Positions 41,301-50,491 of a stretch of DNA of 64,000 bases are shown here, piece after piece (position 1 is the stretch's first letter; each line of letters starts with the position of its first letter). The notes under the pieces were generated by a model. It saw nothing but the letters and a program-made list of their open reading frames with translations. It was not told the DNA's origin and made no database searches. The translations under genes were made by a program, and so were the position numbers. The stretch is from [Clostridium] scindens ATCC 35704 (lineage in GTDB: Bacteria; Bacillota; Clostridia; Lachnospirales; Lachnospiraceae), in NCBI RefSeq assembly GCF_004295125.1, contig NZ_CP036170.1:1669501-1733500 (forward strand), given 5' to 3'.

Positions 41301-42482
41301 ATGAAACAGACGAGACAGCGCAAGAAGGGAAAACTGTATAATAGGAAGGCCATGGCGTTACTGTTCATCGTTTTTTTGATGTTATTCTGCCTGGTGAACG
41401 TGCTTGTAAGGGATAAGGAATTCTCCGAGAAGGAGAACCGCATGCTGGAGCAGAAGCCAAAACTATCCTGGTCAGGAATCGAGAGCGGGAGATATATGAA
41501 GCAATATGAATCCTATAAGTCGGATCAGTTTGCCGGAAGGAACTTTTGGGTGGCGTTTAAGACGCGGGTGGATCTGATAGCCGGAAGACGGGAGTCTAAC
41601 GGCGTGTTTAAGGGAGATAATAATTATCTTCTGGAAGATATCGCCAAGCCTAATCAGGAGCAGATGAAGCAGAATCTGAAGGCTATCCGGGAATTTGAAA
41701 AAGAGTATAAAGATATTCCCATGTATATGATGCTGGTTCCCAATGCCGCCAATATTCTTTCAGAGAGGCTGCCGAACTTTGCGGTAACGGAGAATCAGGA
41801 AGCTACATTTGATGCGATCAAAAAGACATTAGGAGATAAGATCACCTGGGTGGACGCAGGCAAGGCTCTGAAAGCCCATAAGAAAGAAGAGATCTATTAT
41901 CATACGGATCATCACTGGACCACGCTTGGGGCATACTATGCATATGAGGAATTGGCCAAAACGATGAAGCTGGATACAAGCAAAAGCCCGAAACTGAAAG
42001 CATACGCAGTGACCAATGCGTTTAACGGAACTCTGTCAGCCACCAGCGGATATGAGACAGGATACGAGGAGCCTATCTATATCTATGTTCCTGAGAAAGA
42101 AAAAGAGGCGGCGCAGGTGGTGGTCAGCTATGTAGACGAAAAGAAAAAGACCGCCACATTGTACGACCGATCGAAACTGAAGGAAAAGGATAAGTACGCG
42201 TTATTCCTGGGCGGCAATTATTCCATGATAGATATCAGGACTACGGCGGACACCACGGACCGGCTGCTGGTGATCAAGGATTCTTATGCTAACTGCCTGA
42301 TCCCATTCCTGACGCCATATTACAGGGAGATTATTGTCCTGGATCCCCGCTACTATTATGGCGATATCAAGGAAGTCATGAAGGAAAATAAGATATCAAG
42401 CGTGCTGTTTCTGTATAATGGAAATACTTTTGTAGAAGATAACAGTATAAGTGGAGTATTGCAAAATGGTGAGACTGAATAA
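41301..42482 (+). CDS. DHHW family protein (AlgJ/AlgX-like)
   Basis: The 393-residue protein has one N-terminal membrane anchor (about residues 17-36) and an outside SGNH-like domain with the name-giving motif YYHTDHHWTTLGAYYAYEEL at about residue 200; the Asp-His pair acts in acetyl transfer in AlgJ/AlgX relatives. A Ser in VIKDSYANCLIPFL near the C terminus may be the nucleophile. With the MBOAT protein it probably completes transfer of acyl groups to a secreted polymer. The stop overlaps the pseudouridine synthase start region. Confidence 0.87.
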   Translation: MKQTRQRKKGKLYNRKAMALLFIVFLMLFCLVNVLVRDKEFSEKENRMLEQKPKLSWSGIESGRYMKQYESYKSDQFAGRNFWVAFKTRVDLIAGRRESNGVFKGDNNYLLEDIAKPNQEQMKQNLKAIREFEKEYKDIPMYMMLVPNAANILSERLPNFAVTENQEATFDAIKKTLGDKITWVDAGKALKAHKKEEIYYHTDHHWTTLGAYYAYEELAKTMKLDTSKSPKLKAYAVTNAFNGTLSATSGYETGYEEPIYIYVPEKEKEAAQVVVSYVDEKKKTATLYDRSKLKEKDKYALFLGGNYSMIDIRTTADTTDRLLVIKDSYANCLIPFLTPYYREIIVLDPRYYYGDIKEVMKENKISSVLFLYNGNTFVEDNSISGVLQNGETE

Positions 42483-43209
42483 ATATCTAAGCGACGCTGG
42501 CGTCTGTTCCAGAAGAGAGGCCGACCGGCTGATCGAGAGCGGACAGGTGAGCGTGGATGGACAAAGGGCTGTTCCGGGCATGAAGGTTGCGGATGGCCAG
42601 GAAGTAAAAGTCGGAAAAAAAGTAATAAGAAGCAATACGGAAAAGATTGTCCTGGCGGTGAATAAGCCCGCCGGGATTGTTTGTACGGAAGATGTCCGGG
42701 AAAAGAAGAATATTATCCGGTATCTGAAGTATCCGATCCGCGTCACTTATGCAGGACGGCTGGATAAAGATTCGGAAGGACTGCTGATTATGACCAATGA
42801 CGGGGACTTGATCAACGGGATGATGCGCGCCCGGCATGGCCATGAGAAGGAATACAAGGTGACGGTGAATAAGCCTGTGACGCAAGATTTCATCAGCAAG
42901 ATGAAAGAAGGCATCAGGATCGTAGATAAGGAGAAGCGGCTTGATGTGGCCACACGGCCATGCAAGGCGGAAAAACTTGGAAAATATACCTTCTCGATAA
43001 CGCTGACCCAGGGGCTGAACCGCCAGATAAGAAGGATGTGCGAGGCCCTCGGATACAAGGTGGAAAGACTGGTAAGAGTAAGGATTATGAATATAGAACT
43101 GGGCAGCCTGAAGCCAGGCGCCTATCGAAAATTGACAGAGCAGGAGTTAAAGGAATTATATGAACAAGTCAAAGAAAGCCAGAATGCAGGAATTAGTAGA
43201 ACTTCTTAA
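42466..43209 (+). CDS. rRNA pseudouridine synthase with S4 domain (RluB/RluF type)
   Basis: The 247-residue enzyme has an N-terminal S4 RNA-binding domain (MVRLNKYLSDAGVCSRREADRLIESG) and a RsuA/RluB/RluF catalytic domain with the Asp in YAGRLDKDSEGLLIMTNDG, then LTQGLNRQIRRMCEALGYKV. The last part fits RluF-like enzymes that modify 23S rRNA. TGGAG at 42452-42456 selects the ATG at 42466, inside the end of the DHHW gene. It overlaps ligA by 50 bases, so the genes are coupled. Confidence 0.9.
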   Translation: MVRLNKYLSDAGVCSRREADRLIESGQVSVDGQRAVPGMKVADGQEVKVGKKVIRSNTEKIVLAVNKPAGIVCTEDVREKKNIIRYLKYPIRVTYAGRLDKDSEGLLIMTNDGDLINGMMRARHGHEKEYKVTVNKPVTQDFISKMKEGIRIVDKEKRLDVATRPCKAEKLGKYTFSITLTQGLNRQIRRMCEALGYKVERLVRVRIMNIELGSLKPGAYRKLTEQELKELYEQVKESQNAGISRTS

Positions 43210-45133
43210 TAAGGCAGGACGCGCCTACTATCAGAATGCCGAAGAGATCATGAGCAATTATGAGTATGACCGGCTGTACGATGAACTTCTGAAGTTGGAA
43301 GAAGAACTTGGGCTCACCCTGTCCAACAGCCCGACAGCGAATGTCGGCTACGAGGTATTAAGCGAACTGCCAAAAGAGCGGCATGAAAGGCCCATGCTGT
43401 CCCTGGATAAGACAAAGGACGTAGAAGAGCTGAAAAGATTCGTTGGAGATCAGAAGGCGCTGATGTCCTGGAAGATGGATGGGCTGACCATCGTCCTGAC
43501 TTATCGGGAGGGCAGGCTTTTTAAAGCGGTTACCAGGGGAAATGGAGAGGTAGGCGAAGTGGTCACCAACAATGCCAGGGTATTTAAGAATATTCCTCTG
43601 CAGATTGCCTACCAGGGCCAATTAATCTTAAGAGGCGAGGCAGTCATCGGATATAAAGACTTTGAAAAGATTAATGAGGAAATCGAGGATGTGGATGCCA
43701 GGTACAAGAATCCAAGGAATCTGTGCAGCGGCTCCGTCCGGCAGCTCAATAACGAGATAACGGCAAAGCGTAATGTAAAGTTTTACGCTTTTTCTCTTGT
43801 GGAAGCAGAAGGGGTGGACTTTTACAATTCCAGGGCCAGGCAGATGAACTGGCTGATAGAGCAGGGATTTGAGGTGGTAGAGTTTCAGGAAGTAACCCGA
43901 GATACGGTGGAGGCTGAAGTTCTTAAATTTTCAGAAAAAATCGCCCAGAATGATTTCCCATCTGATGGACTTGTGCTAGTATATGATGATATAGCGTATG
44001 GGCAGTCACTGGGCAGGACATCCAAGTTTCCAAGGGATTCCTTCGCTTTTAAGTGGGCGGACGAGTTAAGAGAGACAAGACTTTTGGAGATCGAATGGAG
44101 CCCGTCAAGGACAGGGCTTATTAATCCCGTCGCTATATTTGAGCCTGTTGAATTAGAAGGAACCACCGTAAGCCGTGCCAGCGTCCACAATATCAGCATT
44201 ATGGAAGAACTGGAACTAGGCGTAGGCGATACCATTGAAGTATATAAAGCAAATATGATCATTCCCCAGATTGCCAGGAACCTGACCAGAAGCGGCGTTA
44301 AGGATATTCCAAAGAACTGCCCGGTCTGCCGGGGGCGGACGGAAGTCCGCCAGGTCAGCAACGCCAAGGCATTATACTGCATCAATCCGGACTGCCAGGC
44401 AAAGCATGTTAAGTCCTTTGCCCTGTTCGTCAGCCGGGATGCGTTAAATATTGAAGGATTATCTGAAGCAACACTGGAAAAATTCATTTCAATGGGGTAT
44501 ATTAGAGAGTATGCGGATATTTTCCATCTGGACCGCTACCGGGAAGAGATTCAGACCATGGAAGGCTTTGGCGAAAAGTCATACCAGAATCTGATAGACA
44601 GCATTGAGAAAGCCAGGACCACCACCCTTCCAAGGGTAATCTACGGTCTGGGAATCGCGAACATCGGGCTTGCCAATGCCAAGATGATATGCAAAGAATT
44701 CCAATATGATCTGGAGGCAATGCTCAAGGCTACGGTAGAAGAGTTGAACGCCATATCCGGCATTGGGGAAGTAATCGCGACCGCGTTCGTGGATTATTTT
44801 TCCGACAATGTCCACAGGAAAAGACTGCGCAATCTTCTTGCGGAACTCATAATTCCAAAGGAGGAAGCAGACAGCGCTGCCCAGATATTTAATGGGGTCA
44901 ACTTCGTAATTACAGGCAGCGTGGAGCATTTTGCGAACCGCAATGAAGTAAAGGAATTGATCGAAAGCCTGGGAGGCAAGGTGACAGGCTCGGTTACTTC
45001 CAAGACCAATTATCTGATTAACAATGATGTGACAAGCACATCGTCCAAGAATAAGAAAGCAAACGATCTTGGCATCCCCATTATATCGGAAGAGACCTTC
45101 CTTAAGATGGTGGAAGAAGGCCGGGGCAAGTAG
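43160..45133 (+). CDS. ligA: NAD-dependent DNA ligase, divergent LigA
   Basis: The 657-residue protein has all LigA domains: the Ia domain (about 1-60), adenylation and OB-fold domains, a four-Cys zinc finger (CPVCRGR...CINPDC, about residues 395-420), helix-hairpin-helix repeats and a BRCT domain (about 580-657). The lysine motif reads SWKMDGLTIVL, whereas typical LigA has ELKIDGLA, so the conserved Glu two residues before the Lys is Ser. The H-PMLSL stretch is followed by DKT instead of NAF. It may be a second ligase rather than the main replicative one. It overlaps the upstream gene and is followed by clpX 15 bases later. Confidence 0.88.
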   Translation: MNKSKKARMQELVELLNKAGRAYYQNAEEIMSNYEYDRLYDELLKLEEELGLTLSNSPTANVGYEVLSELPKERHERPMLSLDKTKDVEELKRFVGDQKALMSWKMDGLTIVLTYREGRLFKAVTRGNGEVGEVVTNNARVFKNIPLQIAYQGQLILRGEAVIGYKDFEKINEEIEDVDARYKNPRNLCSGSVRQLNNEITAKRNVKFYAFSLVEAEGVDFYNSRARQMNWLIEQGFEVVEFQEVTRDTVEAEVLKFSEKIAQNDFPSDGLVLVYDDIAYGQSLGRTSKFPRDSFAFKWADELRETRLLEIEWSPSRTGLINPVAIFEPVELEGTTVSRASVHNISIMEELELGVGDTIEVYKANMIIPQIARNLTRSGVKDIPKNCPVCRGRTEVRQVSNAKALYCINPDCQAKHVKSFALFVSRDALNIEGLSEATLEKFISMGYIREYADIFHLDRYREEIQTMEGFGEKSYQNLIDSIEKARTTTLPRVIYGLGIANIGLANAKMICKEFQYDLEAMLKATVEELNAISGIGEVIATAFVDYFSDNVHRKRLRNLLAELIIPKEEADSAAQIFNGVNFVITGSVEHFANRNEVKELIESLGGKVTGSVTSKTNYLINNDVTSTSSKNKKANDLGIPIISEETFLKMVEEGRGK

Positions 45134-45148
45134 AAAGAAGGGAAGAAG

Positions 45149-46576
45149 ATGTCTGATCAGGACAATAAGAACGAGAATGAAGTTGAGAAAGTAGAAGATA
45201 CGCAGGTAGAAGTAGAAGATACGAAGAAGGATGACGATGAATATGAGAAGGTATGCTTCATATGCAGGCGTCCGGAGAGCGTTGCAGGCAAGATGATAGA
45301 GCTGCCAAATAATATCTGCGTGTGCAGCGACTGTATGCAGAAGAGCTTCGATGCCATGAGCAATGGGCAGATCGACTACAGCCAGCTGATGAATATGCCG
45401 GGGGTGCAGATACTGAATATGGCTGACATGGAGCAGAACATCCCCAAGCAGCAGAAAATTAAGAAGAAAAAAGAAGGGGAGGAGAAAAAGCCTTTGATTA
45501 ATATCAAGGACATCCCTGCTCCACACAAGATCAAGGCAAAGCTGGATGACTATGTAGTGGGACAGGAATATGCCAAGAAGGCTATGTCCGTTGCGGTCTA
45601 TAATCATTACAAGCGGGTTGCTACGGATACGATGGATGATATAGAGATTGAGAAGTCCAATATGCTGATGATCGGGCCTACCGGTTCCGGCAAGACCTAT
45701 CTGGTCAAGACGCTGGCAAGGCTTCTGGATGTGCCTCTTGCTATTACGGATGCCACATCTCTAACGGAGGCAGGCTATATTGGAGATGATATAGAAAGCG
45801 TCGTATCCAAACTCTTGGCAGCAGCTGAAAATGATATAGAGAAAGCAGAACAGGGAATCATCTTTATTGATGAGATTGACAAGATTGCCAAGAAGAAGAA
45901 CTCCAGCCAGCGGGATGTAAGCGGTGAGTCCGTACAGCAGGGAATGCTCAAACTGCTGGAAGGAAGCGACGTAGAGGTACCGGTAGGCGCCAACAGCAAG
46001 AATGCTATGGTGCCGCTTACGACGGTGAATACGAAGAATATCCTGTTCATCTGCGGAGGCGCGTTTCCGGATCTGGAAGGTATTATCAAGGAACGTCTGA
46101 CCAAACAGTCTTCCATCGGATTCGGGGCGGATCTTAAGGATAAATATGACCATGACAAGACGATACTTGAGAAAGTGACGACGGAGGACCTTCGCAATTT
46201 CGGAATGATTCCGGAGTTTTTGGGGCGTCTGCCAATCGTATTTACGCTTCAGGGCATGAATGAGCACATGCTGATCAAGATACTCAAAGAGCCTAAGAAC
46301 GCAATTTTGAAGCAGTATCAGAAACTTCTGGCGCTGGATGAAGTGAATCTTCTCTTTGACGACGGCGCGCTGGAGGCGATCGCCAAGAAGGCAATGAAGA
46401 AAGACACCGGGGCGAGGGCGCTTCGGGCGATTATAGAAGAGTTCATGCTGGATATTATGTATGAGATACCGAAAGATGACAGCATTGGCCAGGTGACCAT
46501 AACGAGAGAATACATAGAAGGGACGGGAGGACCTCTTATCATGCTGAGGGGTCAGGACGTGGCAAGGATACAGTAA
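45149..46576 (+). CDS. clpX: ATP-dependent Clp protease ATP-binding subunit ClpX
   Basis: The 475-residue AAA+ unfoldase has an N-terminal four-Cys zinc domain (CFIC...CVCSDC, about residues 32-62), Walker [16 protein letters not shown], pore loop GYIG, Walker [12 protein letters not shown], and the ClpP-docking IGF loop in [11 protein letters not shown]. The first 30 residues form an acidic extension and a Lys-rich linker lies near 105-115, making it longer than the usual 410-430 residues. clpP and tig are not adjacent, unlike the standard locus. Its TAA overlaps the antiporter ATG by one base. Confidence 0.92.
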   Translation: MSDQDNKNENEVEKVEDTQVEVEDTKKDDDEYEKVCFICRRPESVAGKMIELPNNICVCSDCMQKSFDAMSNGQIDYSQLMNMPGVQILNMADMEQNIPKQQKIKKKKEGEEKKPLINIKDIPAPHKIKAKLDDYVVGQEYAKKAMSVAVYNHYKRVATDTMDDIEIEKSNMLMIGPTGSGKTYLVKTLARLLDVPLAITDATSLTEAGYIGDDIESVVSKLLAAAENDIEKAEQGIIFIDEIDKIAKKKNSSQRDVSGESVQQGMLKLLEGSDVEVPVGANSKNAMVPLTTVNTKNILFICGGAFPDLEGIIKERLTKQSSIGFGADLKDKYDHDKTILEKVTTEDLRNFGMIPEFLGRLPIVFTLQGMNEHMLIKILKEPKNAILKQYQKLLALDEVNLLFDDGALEAIAKKAMKKDTGARALRAIIEEFMLDIMYEIPKDDSIGQVTITREYIEGTGGPLIMLRGQDVARIQ

Positions 46577-47835
46577 TGAGTGATTATAATTATCTATTGG
46601 ATTTGGCAATTATATTGCTGTGTACAAAATTATTGGGATTAGCAACAAGAAAGGTACAGATGCCTCAAGTCGTGGGGGCGCTTATGGCCGGACTTATCTT
46701 AGGACCGGCCATGTGCGGCGTATTGACGGAGACAAACTTTATCAAGGCAGTAGCGGAATTGGGGGTAATCGTCCTGATGTTCTGTGCCGGCCTGGAGACA
46801 GATATTAAGGAACTGAAGGCCAGTGGAAAGGCATCCTTTATCATTGCGCTCTGTGGCGTGCTGGTGCCGCTTGCCGGCGGATTTGCCCTGGCATATTTCT
46901 TCAACAGGCCGGGCATGATCGCATCGGATGCCGGCGGAAGCATATTCCTCCAGAATATCTTTATTGGCATCGTGCTGACGGCTACTTCCGTAAGTATTAC
47001 GGTTGAAACGTTGAAAGAATTGGGGAAATTAAAGACGCGATCCGGAAATGCGATTCTTGGAGCGGCGATCATTGATGATATCCTTGGAATCATAGCGCTA
47101 ACGATCGTTACGAGCCTGGCAGATTCCTCCGTGAAGTTATGGGTCGTGCTGCTGAAGATTGTGGGATTCTTTGTCTTTTCTGCAGTTGTGGGCTTTATAT
47201 TTTACAAGGTATACAAGGAATGGACCGAATCGGCTCCAAAGAATCTCCACAGGCATGTCATCATTGCTTTCGTGTTCTGCCTTCTGATGGCATATACGGC
47301 GGAAGAGTTCTTTGGCGTAGCGGATATTACCGGCGCGTTTTTTGCCGGCCTGATCATATCCAATACCCAGAGATCCGTATTCGTGGAGACAAAGTTTGAT
47401 ACGCTGTCCTATATGCTGCTTTCTCCCGTGTTTTTCGCCAGCATAGGACTGAAGGTAGTATTGCCCAAGATGTCGCTTACCATCGTCATATTCTCCCTTC
47501 TTCTGATCATCGTGGCAGTAATTACGAAGATCATCGGCTGCGGGCTGGGGGCTAAGGCGTGCGGGTACAAGCCTTACCAGTATAAGCGGATTGGTGTGGG
47601 AATGGTCTCCCGTGGAGAGGTGGCTCTGATCGTGGCAAGCAAGGGAGCCTCTCTGGGACTGCTTGGTACGGCCTTTTTAGGGCCGGTCATTATCATGGTG
47701 GTAGTTACAACGATCATTACGCCGATATTGCTGAAGATCGTATTCAAGAAAGGCCCGGATTTGCCCATCCCGAAGGAACAGGAAGTATCCAGTTACTACG
47801 AAGAAGCGGCTATCCTTCGCGGGGAAGCCAAATAA
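46576..47835 (+). CDS. Cation/proton antiporter, CPA2 (KefB/NapA-like)
   Basis: The 419-residue protein has about 12 membrane segments and the CPA2 layout: [20 protein letters not shown] near the start, [13 protein letters not shown]-like text with Glu-Thr-Asp near residue 75, and the ion-site segment [22 protein letters not shown] with the paired Asp residues (about 155-175). No C-terminal RCK domain is present. It should exchange Na+ or K+ for protons. The start codon overlaps the clpX stop. A terminator-like hairpin follows. Confidence 0.9.
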   Translation: MSDYNYLLDLAIILLCTKLLGLATRKVQMPQVVGALMAGLILGPAMCGVLTETNFIKAVAELGVIVLMFCAGLETDIKELKASGKASFIIALCGVLVPLAGGFALAYFFNRPGMIASDAGGSIFLQNIFIGIVLTATSVSITVETLKELGKLKTRSGNAILGAAIIDDILGIIALTIVTSLADSSVKLWVVLLKIVGFFVFSAVVGFIFYKVYKEWTESAPKNLHRHVIIAFVFCLLMAYTAEEFFGVADITGAFFAGLIISNTQRSVFVETKFDTLSYMLLSPVFFASIGLKVVLPKMSLTIVIFSLLLIIVAVITKIIGCGLGAKACGYKPYQYKRIGVGMVSRGEVALIVASKGASLGLLGTAFLGPVIIMVVVTTIITPILLKIVFKKGPDLPIPKEQEVSSYYEEAAILRGEAK

Positions 47836-47856
47836 ACTGACATATGGAATAGATTG

Positions 47857-47893
47857 CCTCATATACTTATTAAAAAGTATATGGGGTATTTTT
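47857..47893 (+). terminator. Terminator-like hairpin directly in front of the subtilase start
   Basis: CCTCATATACTT pairs with AAGTATATGGGG (12 bp, one G-T) and is followed by TATTTTT. The next bases are the ATG of the protease gene, so the 3' arm GGGG also serves as its only ribosome site. Confidence 0.75.
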
Positions 47894-49597
47894 ATGGATG
47901 GAGAAACATGCCGGGATAAGATTTTGTCAGAGGATTACTGGGATTTCCTGATCCCGAATTTCAGGATGGATGACTTGAAACTGGTGCCTGCGGAGCGGTC
48001 CTGCCACCAAGAGATGGACTTCGGCTATCGCGCGGTTTATATCGATAACAGCATACTTCCTCCACTTACGATCCGGGAATACTGGTACAATTCTATTCCG
48101 AACTGCTATGCGCTGCTGGACATGGAGACTTTGAACATAGCAGGAATCAGCGCGGTTCAGAACTATCCGACGCTTCAGCTGATGGGGAGAAACGTGATGA
48201 TAGGTTTTATAGATACAGGTATTGACTATAGGAACCCGGTATTTACAAATATTGACGGATCAACAAGAATCGCAGGGATATGGGATCAGACGATTCAGGA
48301 TGGAACGCCTCCGGGAGGTCTTGATTATGGGAGCGAATACACGGAGGATAGGATCAATGAGGCCCTCCGCTCCGAGAATCCGCTGGATATCGTGCCCAGC
48401 ATGGATATGAATGGACATGGGACCTTCCTTGCAAGCGTGGCGGCGGGAAGCGCGGACGTTCCAAACCGTTTTCTTGGAGCCGCACCTGAATCCACGATTG
48501 CCGTTGTAAAATTAAAGCCTGCAAAGAGTTACTTGAAGGATTTTTATGCCATACGCAGCGATGCGGTCTGTTTTCAGGAGAACGATATCATGCTTGGACT
48601 GAAGTACTTAAACGATCTGGCGCGGGAAAGGAATTTGCCTCTTGTCATGTGCATTGCCCTTGGAACCAACTTCGGCGGGCACAATGGGACGTCTCTGCTG
48701 TCTGGCATGCTGGATGCCTATTCCTATATATTAAACCGCAGCGTAGTAATCGGCACTGGAAATGAGGCGGCCAAGCGGCATCATTTTTACCATATGCTGG
48801 ATGGAATTAATGAAGAGACTAGCGCGGAGATTCGCGTAGGAGAAGGCGTGGAAGGCTTTGTTTCTGAATTATGGACGATGCTTCCCAATGTAGTGACGAT
48901 TTCCATCACTTCGCCCTCCGGGGAACGGACAAGGCAGATATCCATAAGGCAGGGAGACCGGTATAATCTAAGATTTTCCTTTGAGAAGACGGAGGTATCG
49001 GTTGAATACCGCCTTCTTTTGGAAAATAACGATTCCCAACTGATATTTCTGCGGTTTCAGAATCCAGTGCCAGGCATTTGGCAGATCAATGTGGAGCCTG
49101 TTCAGATCGCTGAGGGGGATTTTCATATCTGGCTTCCGATCCAGGAGTTCCTGTCCGGCGAAGTCTATTTTCTGGAATCCAATCCCGACACGACGCTTAC
49201 GGAACCAGGAACCAGCAGATCAGCAATGACGGTCGCCTATTATAACGGACGGGATAATGGAGTTGATATTAATTCAGGGAGGGGTTATACTAGAGATGGA
49301 TTAGTCAAGCCTGATTTTGCAGCGCCTGGGGTGATGGTTACAGGTGCGGGATTAAACGGACAGTTTGTTACCAAAAGCGGCTCAAGCGTATCTGCCGGCA
49401 TCACGGCAGGAGCAGTGGCGCTTCTGACGGAATGGCTGCAGAATGAGCCGGGAGCGCGCGGCGTGAACTCCAGCCAGATAAGAAGCATCATACTGCTGGG
49501 CGTGAACCAGAGGCCGTTGATGGAATATCCGAACAAGGAATGGGGATATGGAACGCTGGACTTGTACCGTGCCCTTGATACGCTGCGGAGAATATAA
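47894..49597 (+). CDS. S8-family serine protease (subtilisin-like, Csp-like)
   Basis: The 567-residue protein has the subtilase triad: Asp in MIGFIDTGIDY (about residue 105), His in MNGHGTFLASVAAG (about 175), and Ser in KSGSSVSAGITAGAVALL (about 500), where most subtilases have GTSMAAP. A jelly-roll-like insertion (about residues 310-430) lies between His and Ser as in clostridial CspB/CspC-type proteins. No signal peptide is visible. Relatives act in spore germination, but many uncharacterised ones occur in Lachnospiraceae. The start sits immediately after a terminator-like hairpin. Confidence 0.85.
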   Translation: MDGETCRDKILSEDYWDFLIPNFRMDDLKLVPAERSCHQEMDFGYRAVYIDNSILPPLTIREYWYNSIPNCYALLDMETLNIAGISAVQNYPTLQLMGRNVMIGFIDTGIDYRNPVFTNIDGSTRIAGIWDQTIQDGTPPGGLDYGSEYTEDRINEALRSENPLDIVPSMDMNGHGTFLASVAAGSADVPNRFLGAAPESTIAVVKLKPAKSYLKDFYAIRSDAVCFQENDIMLGLKYLNDLARERNLPLVMCIALGTNFGGHNGTSLLSGMLDAYSYILNRSVVIGTGNEAAKRHHFYHMLDGINEETSAEIRVGEGVEGFVSELWTMLPNVVTISITSPSGERTRQISIRQGDRYNLRFSFEKTEVSVEYRLLLENNDSQLIFLRFQNPVPGIWQINVEPVQIAEGDFHIWLPIQEFLSGEVYFLESNPDTTLTEPGTSRSAMTVAYYNGRDNGVDINSGRGYTRDGLVKPDFAAPGVMVTGAGLNGQFVTKSGSSVSAGITAGAVALLTEWLQNEPGARGVNSSQIRSIILLGVNQRPLMEYPNKEWGYGTLDLYRALDTLRRI

Positions 49598-49631
49598 ATG
49601 ATTATATCAAAGGATAAAAGGAGAAGAAAAG

Positions 49632-49922
49632 ATGGCAGATTTTTTTGAAGAATTAGGGAAACGAATCTCAGATGTAGCAAGCGATCTGGGAAAGAAGACG
49701 GAAGATACGATTGAAATCCAGAAGATCAAAGGTGAGATCCGTTCTTTGAAGCGTGCAAATGACAGGGATCTCATGGATCTGGGACGCATGGTGTATGATA
49801 AATTCCAAAAAGGGGAGATACCGGATACTGATTATATCGACCTCTGCGACAACATTGAGAAGAGAGAGGAAGAGATTGAGAGGCAGGAAGAAGAGATTGT
49901 AAGAATCAAAGAGGATATATAG
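49632..49922 (+). CDS. Small coiled-coil protein, unknown function
   Basis: The 96-residue protein is highly charged and almost wholly helical: MADFFEELGKRISDVASDLG at the start, and a Glu/Arg-rich C-terminal coiled coil (EKREEEIERQEEEIVRIK). The middle has LKRANDRDLMDLGRMVYDKF. I do not recognise a named family. AAAGGAG precedes the ATG. Its stop abuts the next gene, indicating co-translation with the LspA-like protein. Confidence 0.75.
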   Translation: MADFFEELGKRISDVASDLGKKTEDTIEIQKIKGEIRSLKRANDRDLMDLGRMVYDKFQKGEIPDTDYIDLCDNIEKREEEIERQEEEIVRIKEDI

Positions 49923-50447
49923 ATGCTTTCGTTAATAGCGGCCGGCACATTTACGGTACTGCTGGGATTGGATGTACTCCTAAAGCAGCATGTAGAAGAA
50001 AATATCAAGTCCGGAGAAGAAAAAAAAGTGCTTGGGGGAAAAGTCGTCATACGCAAGGTGTATAACAAAGGGTTCCTGCTGAATTCCCTGGAAAGCCATC
50101 CTGTGCTGATCAAGACGGTATCCATCCTGGCGGGGGCAGGCGTGCTTGCGTGCGGCGCGTGGACATTTGTCAGAAAAGGACATTTCACCGAGAAACTGGG
50201 CATGGCTATTCTGGGGGCAGGCGCTGCAAGCAATCTGTTTGACCGGCTGTCAAGAGGGAAAGTCATTGATTATATCGGAATCAGGAGCAAAAATCAATTT
50301 CTTGCCAGGCTGACAGCCAATCTGGGGGATTTCTATATTCTTCTGGGGGCAGTTTTGCTGGCACTGAAAAGATCATACCCGGAATTGTCTGAGGAGGAGT
50401 TAAAAGAGATCTCTGAGAAGGTGAAGAGCCGTAAGTTCAAATTATAA
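49923..50447 (+). CDS. Signal peptidase II-like membrane protein
   Basis: The 174-residue protein has four hydrophobic segments and the two catalytic Asp motifs of lipoprotein signal peptidase: SNLFDRLSRGKVIDYIGI and ANLGDFYILLGA. The second is normally FNVADxxI, so it is a diverged form. An Asn-Lys-Gly segment (VYNKGFLLNSL) corresponds to the NxGxxF region. The C terminus carries a cytoplasmic tail rich in Lys and Glu. It may be a paralog of the main LspA. Confidence 0.78.
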   Translation: MLSLIAAGTFTVLLGLDVLLKQHVEENIKSGEEKKVLGGKVVIRKVYNKGFLLNSLESHPVLIKTVSILAGAGVLACGAWTFVRKGHFTEKLGMAILGAGAASNLFDRLSRGKVIDYIGIRSKNQFLARLTANLGDFYILLGAVLLALKRSYPELSEEELKEISEKVKSRKFKL

Positions 50448-50475
50448 GAGGCAATGGCAGCATTGCCTCTTTTCT
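50447..50475. terminator. Terminator between the LspA-like gene and the convergent dehydrogenase
   Basis: AGAGGCAATG pairs with CATTGCCTCT around a 4-base loop and is followed by TTTCTTT. Confidence 0.85.
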
Positions 50476-50491
50476 TTATTATATATGTCTG

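Noticed and set aside
44579-45607. 342-codon open frame on the minus strand
   Set aside because: It is antisense to the end of ligA and the start of clpX and has the low-complexity Leu/Ile/His composition of a shadow frame.
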